Below are positions 16,289 to 25,172 of a stretch of 64,000 nucleotides of DNA, piece after piece. Numbering within the stretch: position 1 is the stretch's first letter; the number at the start of each line of letters is the position of its first letter. The stretch comes from Sphaerisporangium sp040683095 (GTDB lineage Bacteria > Actinomycetota > Actinomycetes > Streptosporangiales > Streptosporangiaceae): contig NZ_JBFBCI010000033.1 in assembly GCF_040683095.1 (NCBI RefSeq), forward strand, positions 1 through 64,000, read 5' to 3'. Made by a program: the position numbers and the translations under genes. A model generated the notes under the pieces. The model saw nothing but the letters and a program-made list of their open reading frames with translations. It did not search any database and was not told where the DNA came from.

Positions 16289-16974
16289 GGCGCGGCCTCC
16301 TCGGGCACCGGGCACGGCCCGGGCGGCCTGCGCCCGATCTGCAGCAGCGGCGACGGGGTGTCCGCCACCCCTTCGACCTCGACCCGGGACACCTCGGGCG
16401 CGGCCCCGAGCACCGCGCGCTCGATGGCGTCGTTCACGGTGACCCGCGAGGACGCGCACCCGTGACAGCTCCCGGATAGGCGCAGCCGCACCACCCCGCC
16501 GTCCACGCCGAGCAGTTCCACCCCGCCCTCGTGCAGTCCGAGGTAGGGACGGACGCCGTCGAGCGCGGCGCGGACGCGTTCCTCGGCGCCCAGCGGGTGC
16601 AGGTCGTGCAGGACGAGCAGGCCGGACACGACATCGTCGGCGGTCAGCCGGCGCAGCACCTCGCCCGCGTCGCAGTCCACGACGACGTCCATCACCCGTT
16701 CGAGGCCCGCGCCGTACAAGCCGACGAGCAGGCGCACGAGCTCCTCGGCCTTGCCCCGGGCGGCCGGGTCGGCGAGCGCGCCGAGCTCGTCGATCAACGC
16801 CTCGGCGCGCTCGCCCGCGCGGCGCACGTCGAAGGCGGGCGCGCCGCCGGCCCCGGGAGCCGGCGACGTGCCTGCAACAACCGGGCCTGCAACAACCGGG
16901 CCCGCAACGACCGGGCCTGCGGTGACCGGGCCTGCGGTGACCGGGCGGGGGGCGCCCGGCGGGTCAGCTCGCAC
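16285..16974 (-). CDS. NifU-like Fe-S protein of the hydrogenase operon
   Basis: The C-terminal domain (ALDGVRPYLGLHEGGVELLG and LRLSGSCHGCASSRVTV) is a NifU/Nfu scaffold with the CxxC that carries a labile Fe-S cluster. The preceding ~100 residues are helical and Asp-rich (VVVDCDAGEVLRRLTADDVV). The N-terminus contains AGPVVAGPVV repeats encoded by 15-bp tandem units. GTG at 16974 overlaps the large-subunit gene by 11 bp; GTG 17019 is an alternative, and neither has a strong ribosome site. Fe-S delivery to the small subunit, or an electron carrier, is the likely role. Confidence 0.85.
   Translation of the reverse strand: MRADPPGAPRPVTAGPVTAGPVVAGPVVAGPVVAGTSPAPGAGGAPAFDVRRAGERAEALIDELGALADPAARGKAEELVRLLVGLYGAGLERVMDVVVDCDAGEVLRRLTADDVVSGLLVLHDLHPLGAEERVRAALDGVRPYLGLHEGGVELLGVDGGVVRLRLSGSCHGCASSRVTVNDAIERAVLGAAPEVSRVEVEGVADTPSPLLQIGRRPPGPCPVPEEAAP
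16871..16945. repeat. Five 15-bp tandem repeats in the nifU-like gene
   Basis: Units cctgcaacaaccggg (twice), cccgcaacgaccggg and cctgcggtgaccggg (twice) are contiguous. On the minus strand they encode the PVTAG/PVVAG pentapeptides near the N-terminus of the NifU-like protein. Confidence 0.88.
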
Positions 16975-18748
16975 CGAACGCGTGGGGGCTGTGCAGCTTG
17001 CGCACTTCCCTGCCCCCACCGAGGTACATGTGCACCCCGCACGGAAGGCAGGGGTCGAAGCTGCGGACCGTGCGCATGATGTCGATGCCCTTGAATCTCT
17101 CCGGCGGGTTCTCCTCGAAGATGGGCGTGTTCTGCACGGCGTCCTCGTACGGGCCCGGCACGCCGTTGCTGTCGCGGACGCTGGCGTTCCACGGCGTCGG
17201 CGGGTACGGGTGGTAGTTGGCGATCCTGCCGTTCCTGATCACCATGTGGTGGGACAGGAGGCCGCGCACCGCCTCGGTGAACCCGCAGGAGATGGCCTCC
17301 TCGGGCACCTCGAACGGCTCCCAGGTCTGGGTGTGCCCGCGCCGGACCTCGTCCAGCGCCTGCTCGGCGAAGTACACCGCGCAGGCGGCGGCGTACGCCT
17401 GGAAGTAGGTCCTGGCCCGGTTGCGCTCCAGGGCGTTGGACAGCGGCTCGCCGTTCCAGTGTGGGATCTTCCACTCCAGGGTCTTCTCCGGGAGGGTCGC
17501 CGTCTTCGGCAGGGTGATCCGCACGCCGGTGCCCGTGGCCTTGACGTAGCCGATGTCGACCTTGCCGTTCAGCGCGGTGGACCACAGCCGCGCGAGCGGC
17601 CCGCCGCCGGTGTCCAGCGGCAGCAGGTCCTTGCCGTCGAACCAGCGGGGCGACATGACCCAGCTGTACTTGTCCTTGAAGTCGCGTTTCTGCGGCCGCG
17701 GAATGGTGTGCTGGTTCCACGGGTGCCGCATGTCGACCGGGTTGCCGAGCGGGTCGTGGGTGACGAACGGCTCCTGGTCCTGCCAGTCGTCGTAGTACGA
17801 GCTGCCGAGCAGGATGCGCATGCCGAGGTTGATGTCGACCAGGTCGTTGGTGACGAGGTTCCCGTCGACGATGATGCCGGGGGTGACGAACATCCGGTGA
17901 CCCCAGGCGTTCATGTTGTCGTAGGTGTAGTCGCAGTACGCGGGGTCGTTGAGCGAGCCCCAGCACCCGAGCATCACCCGCCGCCGTCCCACCTGCTCGT
18001 ACCCGGGCAGCGCCTCGTAGAAGAAGTCGAACAGGTCGTCGTGCATCGGCACGACCTTCTTCATGAACTCGACGTAGCGCATGAGCCGGGTCAGGTAGTC
18101 GGTGAAGACCTGCACCGTCGCGACCGTGCCGACCCCGCCGGGGTACAGCGTGGAGGGGTGGACGTGGCGGCCCTCCATCAGGCAGAACATCTCGCGCGTG
18201 AGGCGGCTCATCACCAGGGCCTCGCGGTAGAACTCGCCCTCCAGCGGGTTCAGCGAGCGCATGATGTCGGCGATGGTGCGGAAGCCGTGCTCGCCGGCGT
18301 GCGGGCACTCGGTGCGCTGGGCGAGCTCCCAGACGCCGGGGTTGGTCTCGCGGACCATCTTCTCGCAGTAGTCGACCCCCACCAGGTTCTCCTGGTAGAT
18401 GGTGTGGTCGAACATGTACTCGGCCGCCTCGCCCAGGTTGATGATCCACTCGGCGAGCGCGGGCGGGCGCACCCCGTAGGCCATGTTCTGCGTGTACACC
18501 GAGCAGGTCGCGTGGTTGTCCCCGCAGATGCCGCAGATCCGGCTGGTGATGAAGTGCGCGTCGCGCGGGTCCTTGCCCTTCATGAAGATGCTGTAGCCGC
18601 GGAAGATCGACGAGGTGCTGTAGCACTCCGCGACCTCCTTCTTGGCGAAGTCGATCTTGGCGTAGATGCCCAGGCTGCCGACGATCCGCGTGATCGGGTC
18701 CCAGGCCATCTCGACGAGGTCGCTGTTGCGCTCCTGTGAGGTCGTCAT
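16964..18748 (-). CDS. hhyL: [NiFe] hydrogenase large subunit, group 1h (group 5)
   Basis: The catalytic subunit that oxidises H2. The 594-aa protein carries both active-site motifs: RICGICGDNHATCS (L1) and DPCLPCGVH (L2) close to the C-terminus. About 20 residues (MYLGGG...HAFGAS) follow the last His and would be removed by the operon's protease. The L1 context, length and partner gene set fit the high-affinity, oxygen-tolerant actinobacterial type that scavenges atmospheric H2. The ATG has an adjacent upstream stop of the small-subunit gene (1-base gap), so the subunits are co-translated. Confidence 0.96.
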   Translation of the reverse strand: MTTSQERNSDLVEMAWDPITRIVGSLGIYAKIDFAKKEVAECYSTSSIFRGYSIFMKGKDPRDAHFITSRICGICGDNHATCSVYTQNMAYGVRPPALAEWIINLGEAAEYMFDHTIYQENLVGVDYCEKMVRETNPGVWELAQRTECPHAGEHGFRTIADIMRSLNPLEGEFYREALVMSRLTREMFCLMEGRHVHPSTLYPGGVGTVATVQVFTDYLTRLMRYVEFMKKVVPMHDDLFDFFYEALPGYEQVGRRRVMLGCWGSLNDPAYCDYTYDNMNAWGHRMFVTPGIIVDGNLVTNDLVDINLGMRILLGSSYYDDWQDQEPFVTHDPLGNPVDMRHPWNQHTIPRPQKRDFKDKYSWVMSPRWFDGKDLLPLDTGGGPLARLWSTALNGKVDIGYVKATGTGVRITLPKTATLPEKTLEWKIPHWNGEPLSNALERNRARTYFQAYAAACAVYFAEQALDEVRRGHTQTWEPFEVPEEAISCGFTEAVRGLLSHHMVIRNGRIANYHPYPPTPWNASVRDSNGVPGPYEDAVQNTPIFEENPPERFKGIDIMRTVRSFDPCLPCGVHMYLGGGREVRKLHSPHAFGAS

Positions 18749-18749
18749 G

Positions 18750-19826
<1,077 letters not shown>

Positions 19827-19909
19827 ATCGCCTCCCCGTTCTTCCCGATCTCCCGGCCCCTCGGCCGGACTTGGACGAGGCCGAGGCCTCACCCGGCGCC
19901 TCCGGGCGG

Positions 19910-20680
19910 TCACCCTCCCGGCGGCCCCGCCCCGTCACCGGGGTCCAGCAGCCGCTGGGTGATCTCCCAGAGCACGTGGTAGACCGTCGTCTGCGCCTCC
20001 TGGATGCGGTGCACCGACGAGGACGGGATGACGAACAGGTGGTCCAGCACGTCGAGCTCGGCCAGTTCGGCGAGCCGCCCGCCCTGGTAGCCGGCGAGGC
20101 CGGCCGTCAGCATGCCGACGCGGCCGGCCTCCTGGAACGCCTGCACGAGGTTGAGGGAGCCGCCGCTGGTCGACAGGCCGACGGCCATGTCACCGGGCCG
20201 GCCGTAGGCGGCGATCTGCCGGGCGAAGACGACGTCGAACCCGACGTCGTTGGACAGGGCGGTCACCACGGCGACGTCGGCGGTCAGCGACAGCGCGGGC
20301 AGCGGGCGGCCGTACGGCGGGTTGAGGTAGCAGGTCGCCATCTCCTGCGCGTCCGTGCTGCTGCCGCCGTTGCCGAACGTGAAGAGCCTGCCCCCGGCGG
20401 CGAACCGCTCCGCCATCTCGGCGGCGCACACGGCCAGCCGGTCGGCGTACATCTCCCCCACCTGGCGGCGCAGCCGCACGATCTCGTCGGCCTTCACCTC
20501 GGTGGACCAGACCGCGTGCCCGGCCGTCCGCCGCGCCGGGTCCGTGCCGCCGGCGGTACGCCCCCGGCAGCCGTCCTCCGCGGGCGCGCGGCTGTCCGCG
20601 TCCCCGCCGCCGTACAGGAACGGGTAGAGACGCCGCACCGCCTCGGCGCGCGCCTCCTCAACCATGGCCCTGTCCATCAT
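19910..20680 (-). CDS. SIS-domain protein, GmhA-like, in the hydrogenase operon
   Basis: A 256-aa sugar-isomerase-fold protein. Key segments: GGRLFTFGNGGSSTDAQEMA (phosphosugar-binding loop), LSNDVGFDVVFARQIAAYGR, VGLSTSGGSLNLVQAFQEA (second Ser/Thr loop) and VYHVLWEITQRLLD. It resembles sedoheptulose-7-phosphate isomerase but lies inside a hydrogenase operon, overlapping the HypC/HupF-like gene by 23 bp and followed 83 bases later by hhyS. Its N-terminus has an extra ~60 residues before the SIS core. Substrate unknown; co-occurrence with a second SIS gene suggests a heteromer. Confidence 0.85.
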   Translation of the reverse strand: MMDRAMVEEARAEAVRRLYPFLYGGGDADSRAPAEDGCRGRTAGGTDPARRTAGHAVWSTEVKADEIVRLRRQVGEMYADRLAVCAAEMAERFAAGGRLFTFGNGGSSTDAQEMATCYLNPPYGRPLPALSLTADVAVVTALSNDVGFDVVFARQIAAYGRPGDMAVGLSTSGGSLNLVQAFQEAGRVGMLTAGLAGYQGGRLAELAELDVLDHLFVIPSSSVHRIQEAQTTVYHVLWEITQRLLDPGDGAGPPGG

Positions 20681-20939
20681 CGGCGCCGCCGCCCTTGGCG
20701 ATCACGGCGATGGCCTCCTTGGCGTGCACGAGGACCGTGTCGCCGGGCCCGCAGTCGACCAGGGCGACGCTCACCTGCTCCTCGACCTCCTCGGCCTCCT
20801 CGGCGCCCTCCACGCACGCGGTTCCCCGGACCCTCACGACCGCGAGGCCGGAGCCGGTCAGCCGGAGCACGCGGGCGGGCAGCGCCTCGTCCGAGCAGGT
20901 CAGGCAGGCGTCCGCGCGCGGGTCCTGGCGCTCGCTCAT
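20658..20939 (-). CDS. HypC/HupF-like hydrogenase chaperone
   Basis: A 93-aa protein from ATG 20939, overlapping the preceding stop by four bases. It starts MSERQDPRADACLTCSDEAL, then LRLTGSGLAVVRVRGTACVE, an acidic stretch (EGAEEAEEVEEQ), VSVALVDCGPGDTVLVHAKE and AIAVIAKGG. The OB-like HypC/HupF core is clear, but Cys2 of HypC is replaced by an internal CLTC. This divergent second HypC-type gene, wedged between two SIS genes, could be a chaperone dedicated to this hydrogenase. The canonical hypC is at 12.1-12.4 kb. Confidence 0.82.
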   Translation of the reverse strand: MSERQDPRADACLTCSDEALPARVLRLTGSGLAVVRVRGTACVEGAEEAEEVEEQVSVALVDCGPGDTVLVHAKEAIAVIAKGGGADDGQGHG

Positions 20940-21604
20940 CTCACCGCCTCCGCGCCACCGCGCGCGGCGGCCTCGGGCTCGACGGCCGGGGTCCTGGCGG
21001 GCCCGGGCGGGACGGTCTGGGCGAAGAAGACATGAACCAGCTCCCACAGCACGTGGTAGGTGGTGACGTGGATTTCCTTCACCACCGCCGGGTCGCAGGA
21101 CCTGGCGATCAGCGCCTGGTCGACGGCCGGGCTCCGCGCCACCGCGCCGCCGTCGCCGCCCACGAGGCCCATCGTGTACAGACCCAGCTCGCGGGCCGTC
21201 TCCAGCCCGAGCAGAACGTTGGCACACCGGCCGTCGGGCGAGATCCCGAGCGCGATGTCCGCCGGGTCCGCCCAGTGCCGTATCTGGTGGGCGAAGACCT
21301 CGGAGAACCCCTCGCGTGCGCTCACGCCCGTGACCGTGGCGGCGTCGTTGCCGAGGGCCATCGCCGGCAGCGCCCGCTTGCCCACGACGACCGGATGCAT
21401 GAACTCCACCGCGACGTGCGAGGCGTCCGTGCCCGCGCCCCCGTTGCCGAAGACGATCAGCTTGCCGCCCTGGTGGAATCTCGCCGCCATGTCGCGACAC
21501 GCTTGCGCGATGCGCTCCGCGTCCTCCGCCAGGCGGCGGCCCGCGGCTTCCCGCCGGGCGAACGCCTCGCCGACGGCCAGGCGCGTGCTGGATGTCACAG
21601 GCAT
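20936..21604 (-). CDS. SIS-domain protein, first gene of the hydrogenase operon
   Basis: A 222-aa paralogue of the SIS protein at 19.9-20.7 kb. Motifs: GGKLIVFGNGGAGTDASHVA, LGNDAATVTGVSAREGFSEV, IALGISPDGRCANVLLGLE and TYHVLWELVHVFFAQ. In place of the second loop's STSGGS it reads SPDGRC, so phosphosugar binding is probably altered and the pair may combine one active and one regulatory chain. It overlaps the HypC/HupF-like gene and is the promoter-proximal gene of the ~11.8-kb operon. Confidence 0.85.
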   Translation of the reverse strand: MPVTSSTRLAVGEAFARREAAGRRLAEDAERIAQACRDMAARFHQGGKLIVFGNGGAGTDASHVAVEFMHPVVVGKRALPAMALGNDAATVTGVSAREGFSEVFAHQIRHWADPADIALGISPDGRCANVLLGLETARELGLYTMGLVGGDGGAVARSPAVDQALIARSCDPAVVKEIHVTTYHVLWELVHVFFAQTVPPGPARTPAVEPEAAARGGAEAVR

Positions 21605-21622
21605 GTGTACGCTCCGTTATGT

Positions 21623-21644
21623 ACCGTAGTCGCCAGGCTACGGT
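21623..21644. promoter_or_regulatory. Inverted repeat upstream of the hydrogenase operon
   Basis: accgtag (21623-21629) and ctacggt (21638-21644) form 7-bp arms with an 8-base spacer, 18 bases before the first start codon. The position fits an operator or a leader hairpin controlling the whole hydrogenase operon. No regulator gene is adjacent. The remainder of 21645-21784 shows nothing else recognisable. Confidence 0.5.
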
Positions 21645-21784
21645 GCGTACGCACGGGACCGACACCCTAAGCGGGACAACATGAAGCAAAGGGTTGATCG
21701 CGGCACCTAGGCGGTCTCACCCCGATACGCCCTGCGTCGTCCGATCAACGATCTTCCTGCACGCCCGTCCGAAGTACCGGGCGG

Positions 21785-22465
21785 CTACGTCAGGGGATGG
21801 ATCTGGCGGTGCGGCACGCTCTTCAGGCGACGGCGGAACCAGTCGCGGGCCAGGTGCGCCACCTGGTCCAGGGCTCCGGGCTCCTCGAACAGGTGCGTGG
21901 CGCCCGCGACCACGGCGAAGGCCGTCTCGCCCTTCAGCAGCTCCATCGCCTCGCGGTTCAGCTCGATCACCACCGGGTCGAGCTCGCCGACGATCAGCAG
22001 GGTCGGCTGGCGTACCCGGCGCAGGTGGTCGCCGGCCAGATCCGGACGGCCGCCCCGCGACACGAGCGCCTGCACCGAGACGGGCCGCTCCGCCGCGGCG
22101 ACCAGCGCCGCCGCCGCGCCCGTGCTCGCGCCGAAGAGCCCGATGCCGAGCTCGGCCAGCGGCCCGTGCCGCCCTGCCCAGTCGACCAGCGCGACCACCC
22201 GCTCCGCCAGCAGGCCGATGTCGAACCGCAGCGCCGCCGTGAGGGAGTCCACCCGCTCCTCCTCGGGGGTCAGCAGGTCCACCAGGACGGTCGCCAGCTC
22301 CGCGACCTGGAGCTCGACCGCCACATGACGGTTGCGGGGGCTGCGCCGGCCGCTGCCGCTGCCGTGCACGAACAGCACCACACCATGGGCGGGGCGCGGC
22401 ACCACGACGTCCGCGTCGAGCGAGACCCCGGCCGCGGGAATCGAGACGGTTTCGGTGACTGTCAT
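21785..22465 (-). CDS. Dienelactone-hydrolase-like alpha/beta hydrolase
   Basis: A 226-aa protein starting MTVTETVSIPAAGVSLDADV. It has the LFVHGSGSGRRSPRNRHVA oxyanion region, the nucleophile elbow GLFGASTGAAAALVAA (Ser), LLIVGELDPVVIELNREA (Asp) and a final GATHLFEEPGAL (His), a complete triad. It sits 16 bases downstream of the phosphoribosyltransferase/esterase fusion and is surely co-transcribed. This pair recurs in actinobacteria and is often associated with stress responses, by recall. Substrate unknown. Confidence 0.88.
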   Translation of the reverse strand: MTVTETVSIPAAGVSLDADVVVPRPAHGVVLFVHGSGSGRRSPRNRHVAVELQVAELATVLVDLLTPEEERVDSLTAALRFDIGLLAERVVALVDWAGRHGPLAELGIGLFGASTGAAAALVAAAERPVSVQALVSRGGRPDLAGDHLRRVRQPTLLIVGELDPVVIELNREAMELLKGETAFAVVAGATHLFEEPGALDQVAHLARDWFRRRLKSVPHRQIHPLT

Positions 22466-22481
22466 CGCGTCCTCCTCACAC

Positions 22482-24494
22482 TCAGACGCCTGCGGGGTAG
22501 GTCTCGGGAAGCTCCCCGGCCGCCCAGCGCGCCGCGTCGTCCAGGGGCTCCACGGCCCGGGTCTCGTCCACGTGGACGACGGCGTCGAACTGGTCGGCCA
22601 GCCGGGCGCGGAAGTAGTGGCTCCTGCGCTCCGAGCGCGGGCGGTAGACGGCGCCCACCATGCGCTCCAGCCGCGCGGAGCCCAGCACGTCGCGCGTGCG
22701 CGGCGCCGTCCTGAACGCGGCGAGGAACTCCTTCTCCCCCACCTCGTGGAAGAGCTCCTCCACGCTGTCGGACAGGGCCGGCCTCAGCCACTTGCGCCCG
22801 GCCGGCCCCTCCCAGCGGTCGGCGGCGGTGACCGTGCCCGTGTAAGTGGTGAGGCCGACGATGCGGCAGTCGTCCCCGTGCCGTTCGCGGACGAGCCCGC
22901 CGAGGTCGATCTCCCCGCGGCAGGCCGCCTCGGTGGCGCGCGCGTCGCCGACGTGCGCGTTGTGGGCCCACACCACGATCTTCGCCGGGCGTTCCCGGTG
23001 ACGGCCCAGGTGCTCCAGCAGGGCGTCCAGCGTGTCGGCCATGTGCCGTTCGCGCAGGTTCCAGGACGCGATCCGCCCGGAGAACATCGAACGATAGTGC
23101 TCGTCCGCCGACTTCACCGCCAGCGCGTTCAGCTCGGCGACGAACAGCTCGTCCTCGGGGAGCAGCCCCTGGCGCCGCACCGACCGCATCGCATCGCGCC
23201 GCCGGCCCACCAGGAGTTCGACCACCTCGTCCTCGCAGTCCTCCCCGGCCCCGCAGGCCGCCGTGAAGCCGTACGCCTGGGCCTCGCCGCTGCCGAGGTG
23301 GTCGAAGCAGGCGTAACGCTCGCGCGCGCACGCGGCGGCGGCCGGGTCCACGCCCTCCAGATGGGCGACGATCTCGCGCATCGCCTGGTGCATCCCGAAC
23401 ATGTCGAGCCCGTAGAAGCCGGTCTTGTGCGGGTGCTCCCCGAGGATCCGGTCGTTGTGCTCGCGCAGCCAGGCGACGAAGCCGAGCACCACGGTGTTGC
23501 GCCACATCCACACCGGGAAGCGGCGGAAGCCGCGCAGCGCCTCCTCGGGCGTGGCGTCGTGGCCGTGCCCGAGGACGTACCGGTTGACCCGGTAGGCGTC
23601 GGGCCAGTCGGCCTGCACCGCGACGGCGCAGAAGCCCTTCTCCTCGATGAGCCACCGGGTCATGGCGGCGCGGGCCGCGTGGAACTCGTGCGTGCCGTGG
23701 GAGGCGCCGCCGACGAGCACCAGGCGCGCGTCCCCGACCACGTCGGCGAGCACGTCCGGGTGCGGGACGCCGTCCGCCGTCGGCAGCGCCTCCGCGCGCA
23801 CGGCCGCGACCTCGCCGGAGCCCGGCGGCCCGGCCCGGGCGGGCAGCGCGGCCGCCGACGCGCGCAGCAGGTCCCGGACGTCCTCGACGGTGATCTCGGC
23901 GAAGTCCCAGTAGGACTGGTCGACGGCGAAGAACGGCGAGGGCGTGGTGGCGTAGACGACCTCGTCCGCCTGCGCGGTCAGGTCCTCGCAGGTGGCCTGG
24001 GCGACGGCCGGGAGGGCGACCACGACCCGCGCCGGGCCCGAGCGGCGCAGCGCCTTGACGGCGGCGCGCAGGGCGGCCCCGGTGCTCAGGCCGTCGTCCA
24101 CCAGGATCACCACCCGGCCCTCGATCGGGCGCGGCGGGCGGTCCTGCCGGAAGTGCCGTTCCCAGCGGGGGATCTCGCGGCCCTCCCAGTCGGCGACGTG
24201 CTCCACCACCTCGGCGGGGATGGCGAGGCCGCGGATGACGTCGTCGTCGAGCGCGATCACGCCGTCGCCGGCGACCGCGCCCATCGCCAGGTCCTCCTGG
24301 CCGGGCACGCCGAGCTTGCGGGCGAGGAAGACGTCGAGGGGCGCGCCCAGCGCTCTGGCCACCTCGAAGCCGACGGGGACTCCGCCGCGCGGCAGGGCGA
24401 GGACGAGGACGTCCGGCTCACCTCGATATCGGTCGAGCAGCCCCGCCAGCGCGCGACCGGCGTCTCTGCGGTCGCGGAACAGGTGGTCGGACAT
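22482..24494 (-). CDS. Phosphoribosyltransferase fused to an erythromycin-esterase-like domain
   Basis: A 670-aa two-domain protein. Residues 1-215 are a type I phosphoribosyltransferase: VLALPRGGVPVGFEVARALG, FLARKLGVPGQEDLAMGAV and the PRPP loop VVILVDDGLSTGAALRAAV. Residues about 230-660 are an EreA-like esterase: LVGGASHGTHEFHAARAAM (with a catalytic-type His), FCAVAVQADWPDAYRVNRYV and VWAHNAHVGDARATE. Both domains look intact, so this is a natural fusion seen elsewhere in actinobacteria. Whether it hydrolyses macrolides is unknown; the Ere-like fold also covers other hydrolases. Confidence 0.92.
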   Translation of the reverse strand: MSDHLFRDRRDAGRALAGLLDRYRGEPDVLVLALPRGGVPVGFEVARALGAPLDVFLARKLGVPGQEDLAMGAVAGDGVIALDDDVIRGLAIPAEVVEHVADWEGREIPRWERHFRQDRPPRPIEGRVVILVDDGLSTGAALRAAVKALRRSGPARVVVALPAVAQATCEDLTAQADEVVYATTPSPFFAVDQSYWDFAEITVEDVRDLLRASAAALPARAGPPGSGEVAAVRAEALPTADGVPHPDVLADVVGDARLVLVGGASHGTHEFHAARAAMTRWLIEEKGFCAVAVQADWPDAYRVNRYVLGHGHDATPEEALRGFRRFPVWMWRNTVVLGFVAWLREHNDRILGEHPHKTGFYGLDMFGMHQAMREIVAHLEGVDPAAAACARERYACFDHLGSGEAQAYGFTAACGAGEDCEDEVVELLVGRRRDAMRSVRRQGLLPEDELFVAELNALAVKSADEHYRSMFSGRIASWNLRERHMADTLDALLEHLGRHRERPAKIVVWAHNAHVGDARATEAACRGEIDLGGLVRERHGDDCRIVGLTTYTGTVTAADRWEGPAGRKWLRPALSDSVEELFHEVGEKEFLAAFRTAPRTRDVLGSARLERMVGAVYRPRSERRSHYFRARLADQFDAVVHVDETRAVEPLDDAARWAAGELPETYPAGV

Positions 24495-24534
24495 GGCTGG
24501 CCCCTAACGTGCTCGGAGGCGGACCACCCTGCGC

Positions 24535-24568
24535 GCACAGACGCCGCCGGCGACTCCGGCGTCTGTGC
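24535..24568. promoter_or_regulatory. 12-bp hairpin in the leader of the PRTase-esterase gene
   Basis: gcacagacgccg and cggcgtctgtgc form a perfect stem with a 10-base loop, 40 bases before the start codon at 24494. It would fold in the 5' leader of the minus-strand transcript and could act as an attenuator or simply a stability hairpin. A 16-bp palindrome (caccgggcgcccggtg, 24652-24667) lies further upstream. Confidence 0.45.
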
Positions 24569-25172
24569 CGGTGCCGATGTCGCCACCGGGCGGACCTGGG
24601 CCGTCATACAGAGCCTACGCTTCCCGCCCGCCGGGCCCCTCGCCCGCCGGACACCGGGCGCCCGGTGGGGTTAGAGACACCGACCGGTGGGGCATAAGTG
24701 GCATTTGACCGAGCTATTCGGAAACGACCCCTCTGTTCCGAAATATCTGGCGTCAGCCTTCTTTTCCGTAGATTCGCACTATCGCAAACCACGAGTCAAC
24801 CAACGCGGACCAGCAATTGACACGCGAAAGATCGGCACCGCATAATTGCAGCGGCCCGGCGACCATGAACAACACGCACAACGGCAGAGCGTCCGCACGT
24901 CAACCCCCGCGACAAACCGACGACTCCTCTCACGGCGAACAGCCCACGTAGCGTTCGACCATTCACGCACGACATTCTTACGACAATTCCGATGAGCGGT
25001 CAACGGCGACAACGGATTCGCACCCCGTCGATCGGCGGTCAACCGCGCCCGGAATCAGGTACACGCTCAAGCACGCCGACGACACGAACTCACTGCGCAC
25101 GGCCTCCCGGGCCGGACTAATCCAGGCGATCGTTTCCCCCGTTCAAGGCTCTACGGATTGGTGGTGTGGGTT
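24569..25172. other. Divergent intergenic region before the encapsulin genes
   Basis: About 600 bases without a supported gene. It is lower in GC than its surroundings. Besides the 16-bp palindrome at 24652-24667 it holds ttcggaa / ttccgaa arms (24717-24723, 24736-24742). Both are candidate operators for the two divergent transcription units. No tRNA or riboswitch-like structure was recognised. Confidence 0.4.

Noticed and set aside
24779..25042. Small minus-strand frame upstream of the encapsulin genes
   Set aside because: No ribosome site, no motif and atypical residue mix; more likely promoter DNA.
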